DNA of 64,000 bases from positions 1 to 64,000 of the forward strand of contig PWEK01000052.1 in assembly GCA_003553445.1 (NCBI GenBank), given 5' to 3'. The notes beneath the pieces are model-generated. The model had not been told where the DNA came from, ran no database searches, and worked only from the letters and a program-made list of their open reading frames with translations. Numbering within the stretch: position 1 is the first letter of the stretch; each line of letters begins with the position of its first letter. Made by a program: the position numbers and the translations under genes. The DNA comes from Elusimicrobiota bacterium. Lineage in GTDB: Bacteria > CG03 > SLGR01. Shown piece by piece: positions 28,058 through 36,623 of this stretch.

Positions 28058-30014
28058 ATATTTTATCCCTTATTGCAGCTGCCAATTCAAAATCAAGCAT
28101 CTCTGCCGCCTCTTTCATGTCTTTTTCCATTATCTTAATGATTTTTTCCCGGGGAAGTTCATCTTCCTTTTCCCAACCTGCTTGCACAACATATTCAACA
28201 GCCTCTTTCTTTACAGCCTGCTCGAATTCTTTCTCTTCACGTATAGCCTTTACAATACTTTTTGGGGTCACTCCATGCTTTGCATTAAAATCCAGCTGCT
28301 TTTTACGCCGGCGACTCATTTCGTTAATCGCCCTTTTCATTGAACCGGTGTAATTATCTGCGTACATTATAACTTTTCCATCAATATTTCTGGCCGCCCT
28401 CCCGCAAACCTGAATAAGAGAAGTCTCGCTTCTTAAAAAGCCCTCCTTGTCTGCATCAAGTATAGCGACAAGGGAAACTTCCGGAAGATCAAGTCCCTCT
28501 CTGAGCAAATTAACCCCCACCAGAGAGTCATAAGAACCTTTTCTTAACTCTTTAAGTATTTCTATTCGTTCCAGCGTATCCACATCTGAATGCAAATATC
28601 TTACCCTTATGCCCTGATTTTCAAGATACTCAGTTAAATCTTCCGCCATTTTTTTCGTAAGCGTTGTAACCAGCGCCCTCTGACCTCTTTCCGCAGTAAC
28701 CCTTATTTCCTTTTCCAGATCCTCTACCTGACAGCCAGCAGAACGAATATCCACAATTGGATCAACAAGATAAGTGGGACGTATTACCTGTTCAACAACG
28801 CAACCCGAGGCTTTTTTGGTTTCATAAGGCCCGGGAGTTGCTGATACATATACGTTTTTGTCCAGAAGTTTCTCAAATTCCCTGAACTTTAAGGGCCTAT
28901 TATCAAGAGCGGACGGAAGACGGAATCCATAATCAACCAGATTTTGCTTTCGCGAACGATCCCCTGCATACATAGCCTTTATCTGAGGAATGGTTACATG
29001 AGATTCATCAATTATGGTCAAAAACTCTTTCGGAAAATAATTAATCAGGCAATGAGGAGCCGAACCGGGATCCCTGCCTGATATATGGCGAGAGTAGTTT
29101 TCAATTCCGTGAGTATATCCTGTTTCTTCAAGCATCTCCATATCGTATTCTGTTCTCATTTCCAACCTCTGAGCTTCAAGGTGCTTATTCTGCTTTCTTA
29201 ATTCTTCAAGTCTATCATCAAGCTCAGTTTTTATAGAATTTATTGCCCTTTCCAGTTTTGAACGCCTCGTAACAAAATGAGTGGCCGGATATATAACATA
29301 CTTTTCGTATTCGTGAATTTTCATGCCCTTTAAAGGGTCGATGGTATAAATTGAACTAATCTTATCTCCGTCCAGCCGAACCCTTACCGCTTCGTTTTCC
29401 ATATAAGCGGGAAAAATATCCACCACCCCTCCCCTTACACGAAAGGAACCGCTGTCAAAATCAACATTATTTCTCTCATACTGAATATTCGCAAGGTTTT
29501 CAGTTAAGGTTTTGCGGGGATATTTCTTTCCTTTTTCCAGTATAACCAGCGTTTCTTCCCACTCCCTGGGATCGCCAATGCCGTAAATGCATGATACAGA
29601 TGCGACAATAATTACGTCTTTTCTAGATAATAGTGAAGAAGCCGCTTTCAAACGAAGCCGCTCAATTCTTTCGTTTATGGAAGAATCTTTTTCTATATAG
29701 GTATCCGAATGCGCCACATATGCTTCGGGCTGATAGTAATCATAGTAAGATACAAAATATTCAACCGCGTTATCAGGAAAGAATGATTTGAATTCACTAT
29801 AAAGCTGAGCCGTTAAGGTTTTATTATGCGATATTATCAGTGTGGGTAACTGCAGGTTTTCTATAACCCTGGCAGCAGTATAGGTCTTACCGGACCCAGT
29901 AACTCCCAGCAGAACCTGATCCTTTTTCGCTCTTTTTATATTCTCAGTGAGTTTCCTGATAGCCTGAGGCTGGTCCCCCTTGTCAGAAAATCCGGTTTTC
30001 AGTTCAAATCCCAT
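28038..30014 (-). CDS. uvrB: Excinuclease ABC subunit B
   Basis: LLGVTGSGKTYTAARVI, YYDYYQPEAYVAHSDTYIEKDSSIN. Confidence 0.97.
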   Translation of the reverse strand: MGFELKTGFSDKGDQPQAIRKLTENIKRAKKDQVLLGVTGSGKTYTAARVIENLQLPTLIISHNKTLTAQLYSEFKSFFPDNAVEYFVSYYDYYQPEAYVAHSDTYIEKDSSINERIERLRLKAASSLLSRKDVIIVASVSCIYGIGDPREWEETLVILEKGKKYPRKTLTENLANIQYERNNVDFDSGSFRVRGGVVDIFPAYMENEAVRVRLDGDKISSIYTIDPLKGMKIHEYEKYVIYPATHFVTRRSKLERAINSIKTELDDRLEELRKQNKHLEAQRLEMRTEYDMEMLEETGYTHGIENYSRHISGRDPGSAPHCLINYFPKEFLTIIDESHVTIPQIKAMYAGDRSRKQNLVDYGFRLPSALDNRPLKFREFEKLLDKNVYVSATPGPYETKKASGCVVEQVIRPTYLVDPIVDIRSAGCQVEDLEKEIRVTAERGQRALVTTLTKKMAEDLTEYLENQGIRVRYLHSDVDTLERIEILKELRKGSYDSLVGVNLLREGLDLPEVSLVAILDADKEGFLRSETSLIQVCGRAARNIDGKVIMYADNYTGSMKRAINEMSRRRKKQLDFNAKHGVTPKSIVKAIREEKEFEQAVKKEAVEYVVQAGWEKEDELPREKIIKIMEKDMKEAAEMLDFELAAAIRDKIYEIKEK

Positions 30015-30778
30015 TTCTCAATATATTTTTTCATCTCAGAATCCGTGTAATCAAGTTTTAAGGGAGTCAATGAAGCATAGTCGCGGGCTATTGCCTCAAA
30101 ATCAGTTCCCTGTTCTTTAACCCCGTCTATCCTGCTTCCGACAATCCAGTAATACTTTCTTCCCGCCGGATCTACTCTTTCACGCACTTTGCGGTCGTAA
30201 ACCCTTCTGCCCAGCCTGCATGCCTTTATTCCTTTTACCTCTCCATCGGGTAAATCAGGTATATTTAGATTAAGTATTTTTCTTTCGGCCATCTTTTCTT
30301 TAACCATAAGTTTTGCAACTTTAAGGGTAATTTCCGCAGCCTGACTGTAATTAACCCCTACACATCCATTCTCTATAACAAGAGAAGAAGCAATTGCGGG
30401 TACCCCCAGCAGAGAAGCCTCCCTTGCAGCAGCGACCGTTCCCGAGTATCCGACATCATCCCCTAAATTTGCTCCGGAATTTATACCGGATATAACAAGA
30501 TCAACTTCTTCTTCCAGTACTTTCAAAATACCCACCCTGACACAGTCTGCGGGCGTTCCGCTCACAGAGAATTTGCCGCTGCTGACCCTACTTAACCTCA
30601 CGGGCTTATGAAGAGTAAGTGAACTACCTGTAGCGCTTTGAGGAGATGAGGGGGCTACAATAGTAATATTTCCCAGCTCAGAAATGCTTTCCTTCAAGAT
30701 GTCTAACGCAGGCGCGTTTATGCCGTCATCATTTGTAATCAGTATTTTTTTCTGCGGCATTAGTTTATTCTTACCCAT
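29999..30778 (-). CDS. surE: 5'/3'-nucleotidase SurE
   Basis: ILITNDDGINAPAL, SGINSGANLGDDVGYSGTVAAAREA. Confidence 0.96.
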   Translation of the reverse strand: MGKNKLMPQKKILITNDDGINAPALDILKESISELGNITIVAPSSPQSATGSSLTLHKPVRLSRVSSGKFSVSGTPADCVRVGILKVLEEEVDLVISGINSGANLGDDVGYSGTVAAAREASLLGVPAIASSLVIENGCVGVNYSQAAEITLKVAKLMVKEKMAERKILNLNIPDLPDGEVKGIKACRLGRRVYDRKVRERVDPAGRKYYWIVGSRIDGVKEQGTDFEAIARDYASLTPLKLDYTDSEMKKYIEKWDLN

Positions 30779-31158
30779 ACTTTTCTCCTCCTGGGTCCAT
30801 CAAATTCACAAAAAAAGACCGACTGCCATGTTCCCAGTTTTAACCTCCCCCCCTCAATTATCAGGGTTTGGGAGCAGCCTATAAGGGATGACTTCACATG
30901 TGCGGCCGAGTTGCCCTCAGCGTGAGAATATGAAGAATGGCTCCATGGTATTTTGATATCAAGCATTCTGTTTATGTCCTTTTCCACAGAAGGGTCAGCG
31001 TTTTCGTTAATCGTTACCCCTGCTGTTGTGTGAGGAATAAAAACCGTGCATATTCCCTCTTTTACCCCCGTTCCGCTTAATATTTTCTGTATCTTATCAC
31101 TTATATCAATCATCTGACTTCTGTTTGAAGTAGAAACATTAAAATTCTCTTTAATCAT
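30760..31158 (-). CDS. yjbQ: YjbQ/UPF0047 family protein
   Basis: FIPHTTAGVTINENADPSV, GTWQSVFFCEFDGPRRR. Confidence 0.93.
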   Translation of the reverse strand: MIKENFNVSTSNRSQMIDISDKIQKILSGTGVKEGICTVFIPHTTAGVTINENADPSVEKDINRMLDIKIPWSHSSYSHAEGNSAAHVKSSLIGCSQTLIIEGGRLKLGTWQSVFFCEFDGPRRRKVWVRIN

Positions 31159-31180
31159 TTTTTCCTCCCATAATATTCTT

Positions 31181-31972
31181 TTAATCTATACGAACGTAAG
31201 AGACTTTTTTCACTTTTTTCTCTAAAAAAAGACTGCTTCTTTCTTTGAAAAGTTCGGGGGCATCGCTTACGCAGAATCTGCTTTCACCCATCTTTTTTTG
31301 CGATAAACCTTCAGTCCTTATTTTGTTTTTTACGCTTTTTGCAACTTCTACGGCAGAATCTATAACCCTGATTTCATCTCCCAATGTTGAAGAAATAACT
31401 TTCTTGAGAAGCGGGTAATGTGTGCAGGCAAGAATAATCGAATCTATTCTGCCCTTCAAATCCGAAAGGTATATATCCGAAACCATATATGTCACCGGAT
31501 GCTCTACCCATCCCTCCTCAACCAGCGGAACAAACAAAGGACAGGCACTCGAATATATTTTTACTTCTTTTTTCATAAGCCGCAATTTTTCTTCATAAAG
31601 CCCGCTTTGTATTGTGCCGTAGGTACCTATAACCCCTACTGCCTCGCTCACTTTCCTCATTGCCGCTTTAACAGCCGGTTCTATAACACCCAGCACCGGA
31701 AAATTCATTTTATTTTGAAGATGCTCAAGAGCAAAAACTGAGGCGGTATTGCAGGCAACTATCATAAGCTTAACATTCTCCGAACTGAAATAATCTCCTA
31801 TTGCTGCTGAATATTTTTTTACCGCTTCCGGCGACTTCGTTCCATAAGGCAAGTGCGCAGTATCACCAAAATATATAATATCTTCGCGGGGTAGAAGATC
31901 TGTTAGGGCATTGTAAACAGTAAGACCTCCCATTCCGGAATCAAGAATTCCTATTGGAGCAGAATTCATCAA
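31181..31972 (-). CDS. murI: Glutamate racemase
   Basis: GILDSGMGGLTV, ACNTAS, ACTHYPLL. Confidence 0.95.
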   Translation of the reverse strand: MMNSAPIGILDSGMGGLTVYNALTDLLPREDIIYFGDTAHLPYGTKSPEAVKKYSAAIGDYFSSENVKLMIVACNTASVFALEHLQNKMNFPVLGVIEPAVKAAMRKVSEAVGVIGTYGTIQSGLYEEKLRLMKKEVKIYSSACPLFVPLVEEGWVEHPVTYMVSDIYLSDLKGRIDSIILACTHYPLLKKVISSTLGDEIRVIDSAVEVAKSVKNKIRTEGLSQKKMGESRFCVSDAPELFKERSSLFLEKKVKKVSYVRID

Positions 31973-33474
31973 CGCTTTTTTATCCAGTCTCTGTACTGCT
32001 CAACCGCATCGCATATTGAAGAAGCCAGCTTTTTTTGAAAGTCTTCATCATTAAGTTTTTTCTCTTCCTCTCTGTTAGATATAAAACCTGCTTCTACAAG
32101 AATAGCCGGCATCCTGGCCCCTCGCATAACATGAAAAGCCGCCTGCCTTACACCTCTGTCAACCATACCTGTCCTGTCAATAACAGCAGAATTCACAAAA
32201 GAACACAACTCGCTTGACTCGTTCATAAACTGATTCATGGTAAGAGACCACAATATGGTGGATACCCTGTCCATATTTTTAGTTCTTTCCTCCATCGCCA
32301 TTACAGAATTTTCCCTTCTTGCCACGGCTTCAGCTTCCTTGTCTGAAGCATCCTCTGAGAGAAAGAAAACCTCAAACCCCCTCGCGTCAGGATTAAGTGA
32401 AGCATTTGTGTGTATTGAAATAAAAATATCCGCTTCTTTTGAATTGGCAATTCTTGTTCTATCCGCAAGGGGGACAAAATAATCATGGGTTCTCGTAAGA
32501 ACAGCCCTTACATTTAATCTTTCCCTGATTTTCCCTGCCAATTTTTTTGATATCTCCAAAGCAATATCTTTTTCCCTTGTACCCATGGGGCCTATGGCTC
32601 CCGGGTCTCTGCCCCCGTGCCCCGGGTCAATAACAACAAGATTAATATCCTCAATCTGAGTAGCATTTCTCAAATCCTCCTGTACGGTATGGGTGGAGAC
32701 GCTTTTTTCCCTCCGGCTTTTTTCATCCGTATTCTGGACATCCAAAACAACCCTTGTCGGGCCGGGCATTTTCATTGTCTCATGTTTGCCGGCATTTTTT
32801 CCCAGCTTCACTTTAAACACTGTACCGGCCTCTTTTTCCGCAATACCAACATAATCTATAACATCGTCATTTATTATCAACTCTTCGTCGGGAAAGGCAA
32901 GACTGCCATTATCTATTTTAAGATAAACAATTCCATTTTCCTCATCACTTCTGTACTCCAGCGGCTTTGTGGTCTCTATTACAAGCCTCGTATAACCATC
33001 ATATGTATAATTTCTTATATCCGAAATATTTCCTTCATAAGAAACCCGTAGCTTTCTTTCCGAAAAATCCCATCTGATTTTAGCTCCGCTTGCGCTCTGA
33101 AAGGCGCGGGTTATAACCGCCTCAAGAGGAACATAGTACTGATTTTCTATCTCAAGAGGGGTTTTCATCATTTTTCTCTCAATCCCCTCAATCTCAACAT
33201 ATTTGCTGCCGACAGTAAAATCCACAAGAACATCGTCCCAGGAAAAACTCACTTTTTCTTCTTCAAGGCATTTTTCCAGCCCGCAGGAAAAAACATCTGC
33301 AATAACCGAAGGCTTTAAATAGCCCATCTTTTCTACAAGTATCAATTCAATATCAGCATAATGCTCTCCATCTTTTATAACATCCACATCCAGTTTTTGA
33401 ATCGCATGTATTCTGCCGTGGAGCGCAATCATAACCGATATTATCAAAACTACTTTCTTAATTTTCAACTTCAT
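31969..33474 (-). CDS. N-acetylmuramoyl-L-alanine amidase (AMIN-like + Amidase_3)
   Basis: VVIDPGHGGRDPGAIGPMGTREKDI, ILVEAGFISNREE; internal start MKLKIKKVVL preferred over the longer ORF (to 33576) because it begins a signal peptide. Confidence 0.88.
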   Translation of the reverse strand: MKLKIKKVVLIISVMIALHGRIHAIQKLDVDVIKDGEHYADIELILVEKMGYLKPSVIADVFSCGLEKCLEEEKVSFSWDDVLVDFTVGSKYVEIEGIERKMMKTPLEIENQYYVPLEAVITRAFQSASGAKIRWDFSERKLRVSYEGNISDIRNYTYDGYTRLVIETTKPLEYRSDEENGIVYLKIDNGSLAFPDEELIINDDVIDYVGIAEKEAGTVFKVKLGKNAGKHETMKMPGPTRVVLDVQNTDEKSRREKSVSTHTVQEDLRNATQIEDINLVVIDPGHGGRDPGAIGPMGTREKDIALEISKKLAGKIRERLNVRAVLTRTHDYFVPLADRTRIANSKEADIFISIHTNASLNPDARGFEVFFLSEDASDKEAEAVARRENSVMAMEERTKNMDRVSTILWSLTMNQFMNESSELCSFVNSAVIDRTGMVDRGVRQAAFHVMRGARMPAILVEAGFISNREEEKKLNDEDFQKKLASSICDAVEQYRDWIKKR

Positions 33475-34264
33475 CCGCTTTCCTGAATTCTTCTTGCGCC
33501 CTGTTAAAAAAACCATACTTCTGATAAGTTTTTCCCAGCATCCTGTGATTATCAGCAGAAGGATCTTCCCAAACAAGTATTTTTCGGTAATAAAGACTTT
33601 CTTTTATAAAATCCTTTACAGGCCGGGATATCTTATCGATTTTTCTGCCTGCATCATTCATACGACCCCTCATATAATATTTTTTCGCATTCATAAGCAT
33701 CCTATAATCCTTTTCCTCATCACATGAAAGGTCCTGTATGTCTCTATACGGTTTTTTAACATAAACCCCTTTAATCCTGTCCAGTCTCCTTCTTTTCGCG
33801 CTTTCGGCAAAGCTTGTGTTAGGAAAGTCCTCAATTATCAGTTCATAAAACTCTTCTGCTCCGGACTCATTTCTAAAATATACCATTTCCATATCAGCAA
33901 CCCTCAGTAAATACTCAGGCGTTTTCTCATGATCCGGAAAATATTCGTAGAATTTTTTCATGTATTCTTTTTTTTCTTCACGCCTGCCCATTACTCTCAA
34001 TACCTTAACCGATTCCTGCAGTGAATCAAAAAGATAGTCGCTTTTTCTGTAATTTTCAATTATTTCCGAATAATTTTCAAGGGCTTCCTGATATCTTCCC
34101 GACTGATACAGCTTATGCCCCTCCATATACAAAGGTTTTGATAATTTATTATGCTCTTGAATCTTATATATTCTCGACTGGTTGTAGAATGTAAAGACCA
34201 AAGCAGATATCGCAGCTGCCGTTAAAATTACATAAAAGAAAATGTTTTTGAGTTTATATTTCAT
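33458..34264 (-). CDS. TPR-repeat protein with N-terminal TM anchor
   Basis: Helical repeats; KLYQSGRYQEALENYSEII. Confidence 0.75.
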   Translation of the reverse strand: MKYKLKNIFFYVILTAAAISALVFTFYNQSRIYKIQEHNKLSKPLYMEGHKLYQSGRYQEALENYSEIIENYRKSDYLFDSLQESVKVLRVMGRREEKKEYMKKFYEYFPDHEKTPEYLLRVADMEMVYFRNESGAEEFYELIIEDFPNTSFAESAKRRRLDRIKGVYVKKPYRDIQDLSCDEEKDYRMLMNAKKYYMRGRMNDAGRKIDKISRPVKDFIKESLYYRKILVWEDPSADNHRMLGKTYQKYGFFNRAQEEFRKADEVEN

Positions 34265-34336
34265 TATGGCTTATATATATTTAACTAATTATAATTGTGA
34301 AGATAACAAAACACAAGCTAATTTGCTGTGTTTAAA

Positions 34337-35104
34337 TCATATTCTGTGGAGTTCTAACAAAAATTGAGAAAAATTTACATAAATAACAGCCGCAGCTGCC
34401 AGATAGGGGCCGAACGGGATATACTGAAACTTATCCATTCTGCCTGCTATTTTCATAAAAAGCCCAGCCAGGCTTCCAAGTATGCTGGCGATAAAGAGCG
34501 TCCAAAAAATACCCCACATACCCGTAAATGCCCCTATCCCCATCATCAGCTTTAAATCCCCCAGCCCCATTGATTCCCTTCCAAAGGCTTTATTTCCCAA
34601 CGCGCGAATTATAAATATAACTAATCCTGCGACAACCATTGATAAAAAGGAATAAAACACACCGCCCGAAAAAAACCGGTTAAAAGGGGAAAAAACCACG
34701 CCCAGAATCATTAACGGATACGAAAGCTCAGGCGCTATAATCTGATGATCTATATCAATCCCGGAAATTATCACCAGAAAAACACCGAATACGGTAAAAA
34801 TCAACGAAGTGTAAATATGGTCAAATCTCAAAAACCAGGATGCGGTTATTACCGCCGTTATAAATTCCACAAGAGGGTACCTTATATTTATTTTTGCGCC
34901 GCATTCTCTGCATTTGCCTTTCAACAGAATATAGCTTAATAACGGAATATTAAGATACCACGGTATTTTTTTTCTGCACAAAGGACAAAAAGACCCGGGG
35001 TTTATTATGGACATATTTTCCGGAATTCTCACAATGCATACATTGGCAAAACTTCCAAAAATCAAACCAAACAAAAAAGCCGCAAAAACAATAAAACAGT
35101 TCAT
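34337..35104 (-). CDS. pilD: Prepilin peptidase (A24)
   Basis: CPLCRKKIPWYLNIPLLSYILLKGKCRECG; GLGDLKLMMGIGAFTG. Confidence 0.93.
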   Translation of the reverse strand: MNCFIVFAAFLFGLIFGSFANVCIVRIPENMSIINPGSFCPLCRKKIPWYLNIPLLSYILLKGKCRECGAKINIRYPLVEFITAVITASWFLRFDHIYTSLIFTVFGVFLVIISGIDIDHQIIAPELSYPLMILGVVFSPFNRFFSGGVFYSFLSMVVAGLVIFIIRALGNKAFGRESMGLGDLKLMMGIGAFTGMWGIFWTLFIASILGSLAGLFMKIAGRMDKFQYIPFGPYLAAAAVIYVNFSQFLLELHRI

Positions 35105-35109
35105 AATTA

Positions 35110-35137
35110 AAGCCGGACTTATACTTTATGACTTATT
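35110..35137 (+). repeat. Left inverted repeat of the RAYT-like element
   Basis: aagccggacttatactttatgacttatt; supplies the ORF stop codon. Confidence 0.97.
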
Positions 35138-35968
35138 TGAATTGCCATATTTTCTGTGAGCCTTTTCAACTATCCTGAACGTTCTATTAAAATATCTTCC
35201 AGTTTCACTATATCCATACCCCTCATCATACATCCGCGCCATGGCCATGTGGCGCAGTCTGCTCAACTCCCTCCTGCGGCTGCTGCTTAGCAGGTCCTGA
35301 ACCTTATAGGAAGTACCCCTGCATACATCATTTGCTATTCTTTCCATGCTTTTTCTTCCTCTTTTTTCACGATATGCCCCTGCCCTGCGGCCCTCTTTTC
35401 TCTTTTCTGTTTCTTCCCATTGCTCTTTAGAGCCTATATAGCTTGCACCCCCGGGCATATTTCCTCTAACACACTCCATACTTTCAGAGAAACAGGACTC
35501 AAAACTCTTTAAATCAGCCCACAGATTATTTCCCTCATACCAGTTCCATGAACTCCATTTATAGTCCTTAGAACTTTCTGAAATCCCCTTCTTTACCGGA
35601 TAACCGTGTATCATTTCAATAATATTTTTTAGATATCTATCATCAAGTATTATTTTGCAAAACGGCCTTCCCTCAAAAACGTGCCCGTTTGTTTCTCTCT
35701 TTTTGTTAAAATACTTTGCATACCCGCAATTAACCCTGTGGTAAATATTATTAAGCGGTGTCTTTCCCTGCTTCAGCAAAAGGTAGACATAGCAGTTCAT
35801 CAGCACAAAAGCCCCCAGTTTTCCGCCATTTTTGAATAGGTGATAATCCAGAGTTTTTATATATTTAATCCGGTCGTCAGGTGAGAAAAAAAGCGGCTGA
35901 AGACGCTGTCCTTTAAGAATTATATAATACCAGTGGTTTTCTTTAAATACCCTGTATCGCTGCGGCAA
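35126..35968 (-). CDS. REP-associated Y1-transposase-like (RAYT) protein, active site apparently degenerate, DnaA-domain-IV-like C-terminus
   Basis: NGHVFEGR and PVKKG...DYKWSSW match Y1_Tnp family positions; HxH position reads YVY; C-term SRLRHMAMARMYDEGYGYSETGRYFNRTFRIVEKAHRK; TTG start with AGGAG SD. Confidence 0.8.
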   Translation of the reverse strand: MPQRYRVFKENHWYYIILKGQRLQPLFFSPDDRIKYIKTLDYHLFKNGGKLGAFVLMNCYVYLLLKQGKTPLNNIYHRVNCGYAKYFNKKRETNGHVFEGRPFCKIILDDRYLKNIIEMIHGYPVKKGISESSKDYKWSSWNWYEGNNLWADLKSFESCFSESMECVRGNMPGGASYIGSKEQWEETEKRKEGRRAGAYREKRGRKSMERIANDVCRGTSYKVQDLLSSSRRRELSRLRHMAMARMYDEGYGYSETGRYFNRTFRIVEKAHRKYGNSNKS

Positions 35969-35986
35969 TCAAAACTCTCCTTTTTT

Positions 35987-36014
35987 AATAAGTCATAAAG
36001 TATAAGTCCGGCTT
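35987..36014 (-). repeat. Right inverted repeat of the RAYT-like element
   Basis: Exact reverse complement of the left repeat. Confidence 0.97.
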
Positions 36015-36027
36015 GGGGTGTAAAAAA

Positions 36028-36054
36028 GCGGGGAAGAAATTTATTCTTCCCCGC
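36028..36054 (-). terminator. Rho-independent terminator downstream of the pilin gene
   Basis: gcggggaagaa-atttа-like loop-ttcttccccgc stem followed by a T tract on the minus strand (aaaaaa on plus at 36022-36027). Confidence 0.85.
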
Positions 36055-36083
36055 TTCCGGTCTTTACAAAACAATCTTTCACT

Positions 36084-36536
36084 CTACCACGTAAATATCT
36101 GGTCACCCTGTGAATCCAGTTCGTCGCTTTCTATCCATACGTGCAGATTTACTTCGTCGTAGTGCCAGCCGGCATTTGAATCTCCATCTCCATCGTGATC
36201 TTCTCCACCCCAGCTAGCTTCAGAATTATGAGTACCATCGTCCCATTCAATTGTTTCATCCATATCTCCATCAACATAATAACGGAAACTGACACCGGGC
36301 AGTGAGCCAATGTAATCATCGACCAGCTGATCCAGTTCTTCCGCGGCACCCGCGTTTCTACCGTAGTAGATTGTTAGAGAGCTTCTTATTGCACCCAGGT
36401 CGGCCTGTGCGTTTGACTCCCTTGCGCGGTTTAACATGTCCGCAAACCTGGGAATCGCCACAGCTGCAAGTATTCCTATAATTGCTACAACAATCATCAG
36501 CTCAACGAGGGTGAATCCTTTATTTTTCATTCTCAT
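36084..36536 (-). CDS. Type IV pilin / type II pseudopilin (GspG-like)
   Basis: GFTLVELMIVVAIIGILAAVAIP; Asp-rich loop DHDGDGDSNAGW; SD AGGAGGTG. Confidence 0.9.
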   Translation of the reverse strand: MRMKNKGFTLVELMIVVAIIGILAAVAIPRFADMLNRARESNAQADLGAIRSSLTIYYGRNAGAAEELDQLVDDYIGSLPGVSFRYYVDGDMDETIEWDDGTHNSEASWGGEDHDGDGDSNAGWHYDEVNLHVWIESDELDSQGDQIFTW

Positions 36537-36623
36537 CTTTTCTCACCTCCTTCCGGAACTTCATATTGTTTTTAGCTCCACTAAATAAGTAATTCAGAAA
36601 CGGGAAAAAGTCAAGTTTTATTT

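Larger units (their letters stand above)
35110..36014 (-). mobile_element. RAYT-like element bounded by 28-bp perfect inverted repeats
   Basis: IRs at 35110-35137 and 35987-36014 flank a single ORF; the 26-bp core is repeated at 10965-10990. Confidence 0.8.

Noticed and set aside
35110-36014. Active IS200/IS605-type insertion sequence
   Set aside because: No target duplication, the catalytic HUH and Tyr positions appear substituted, and long perfect terminal inverted repeats are not typical of IS200/605.
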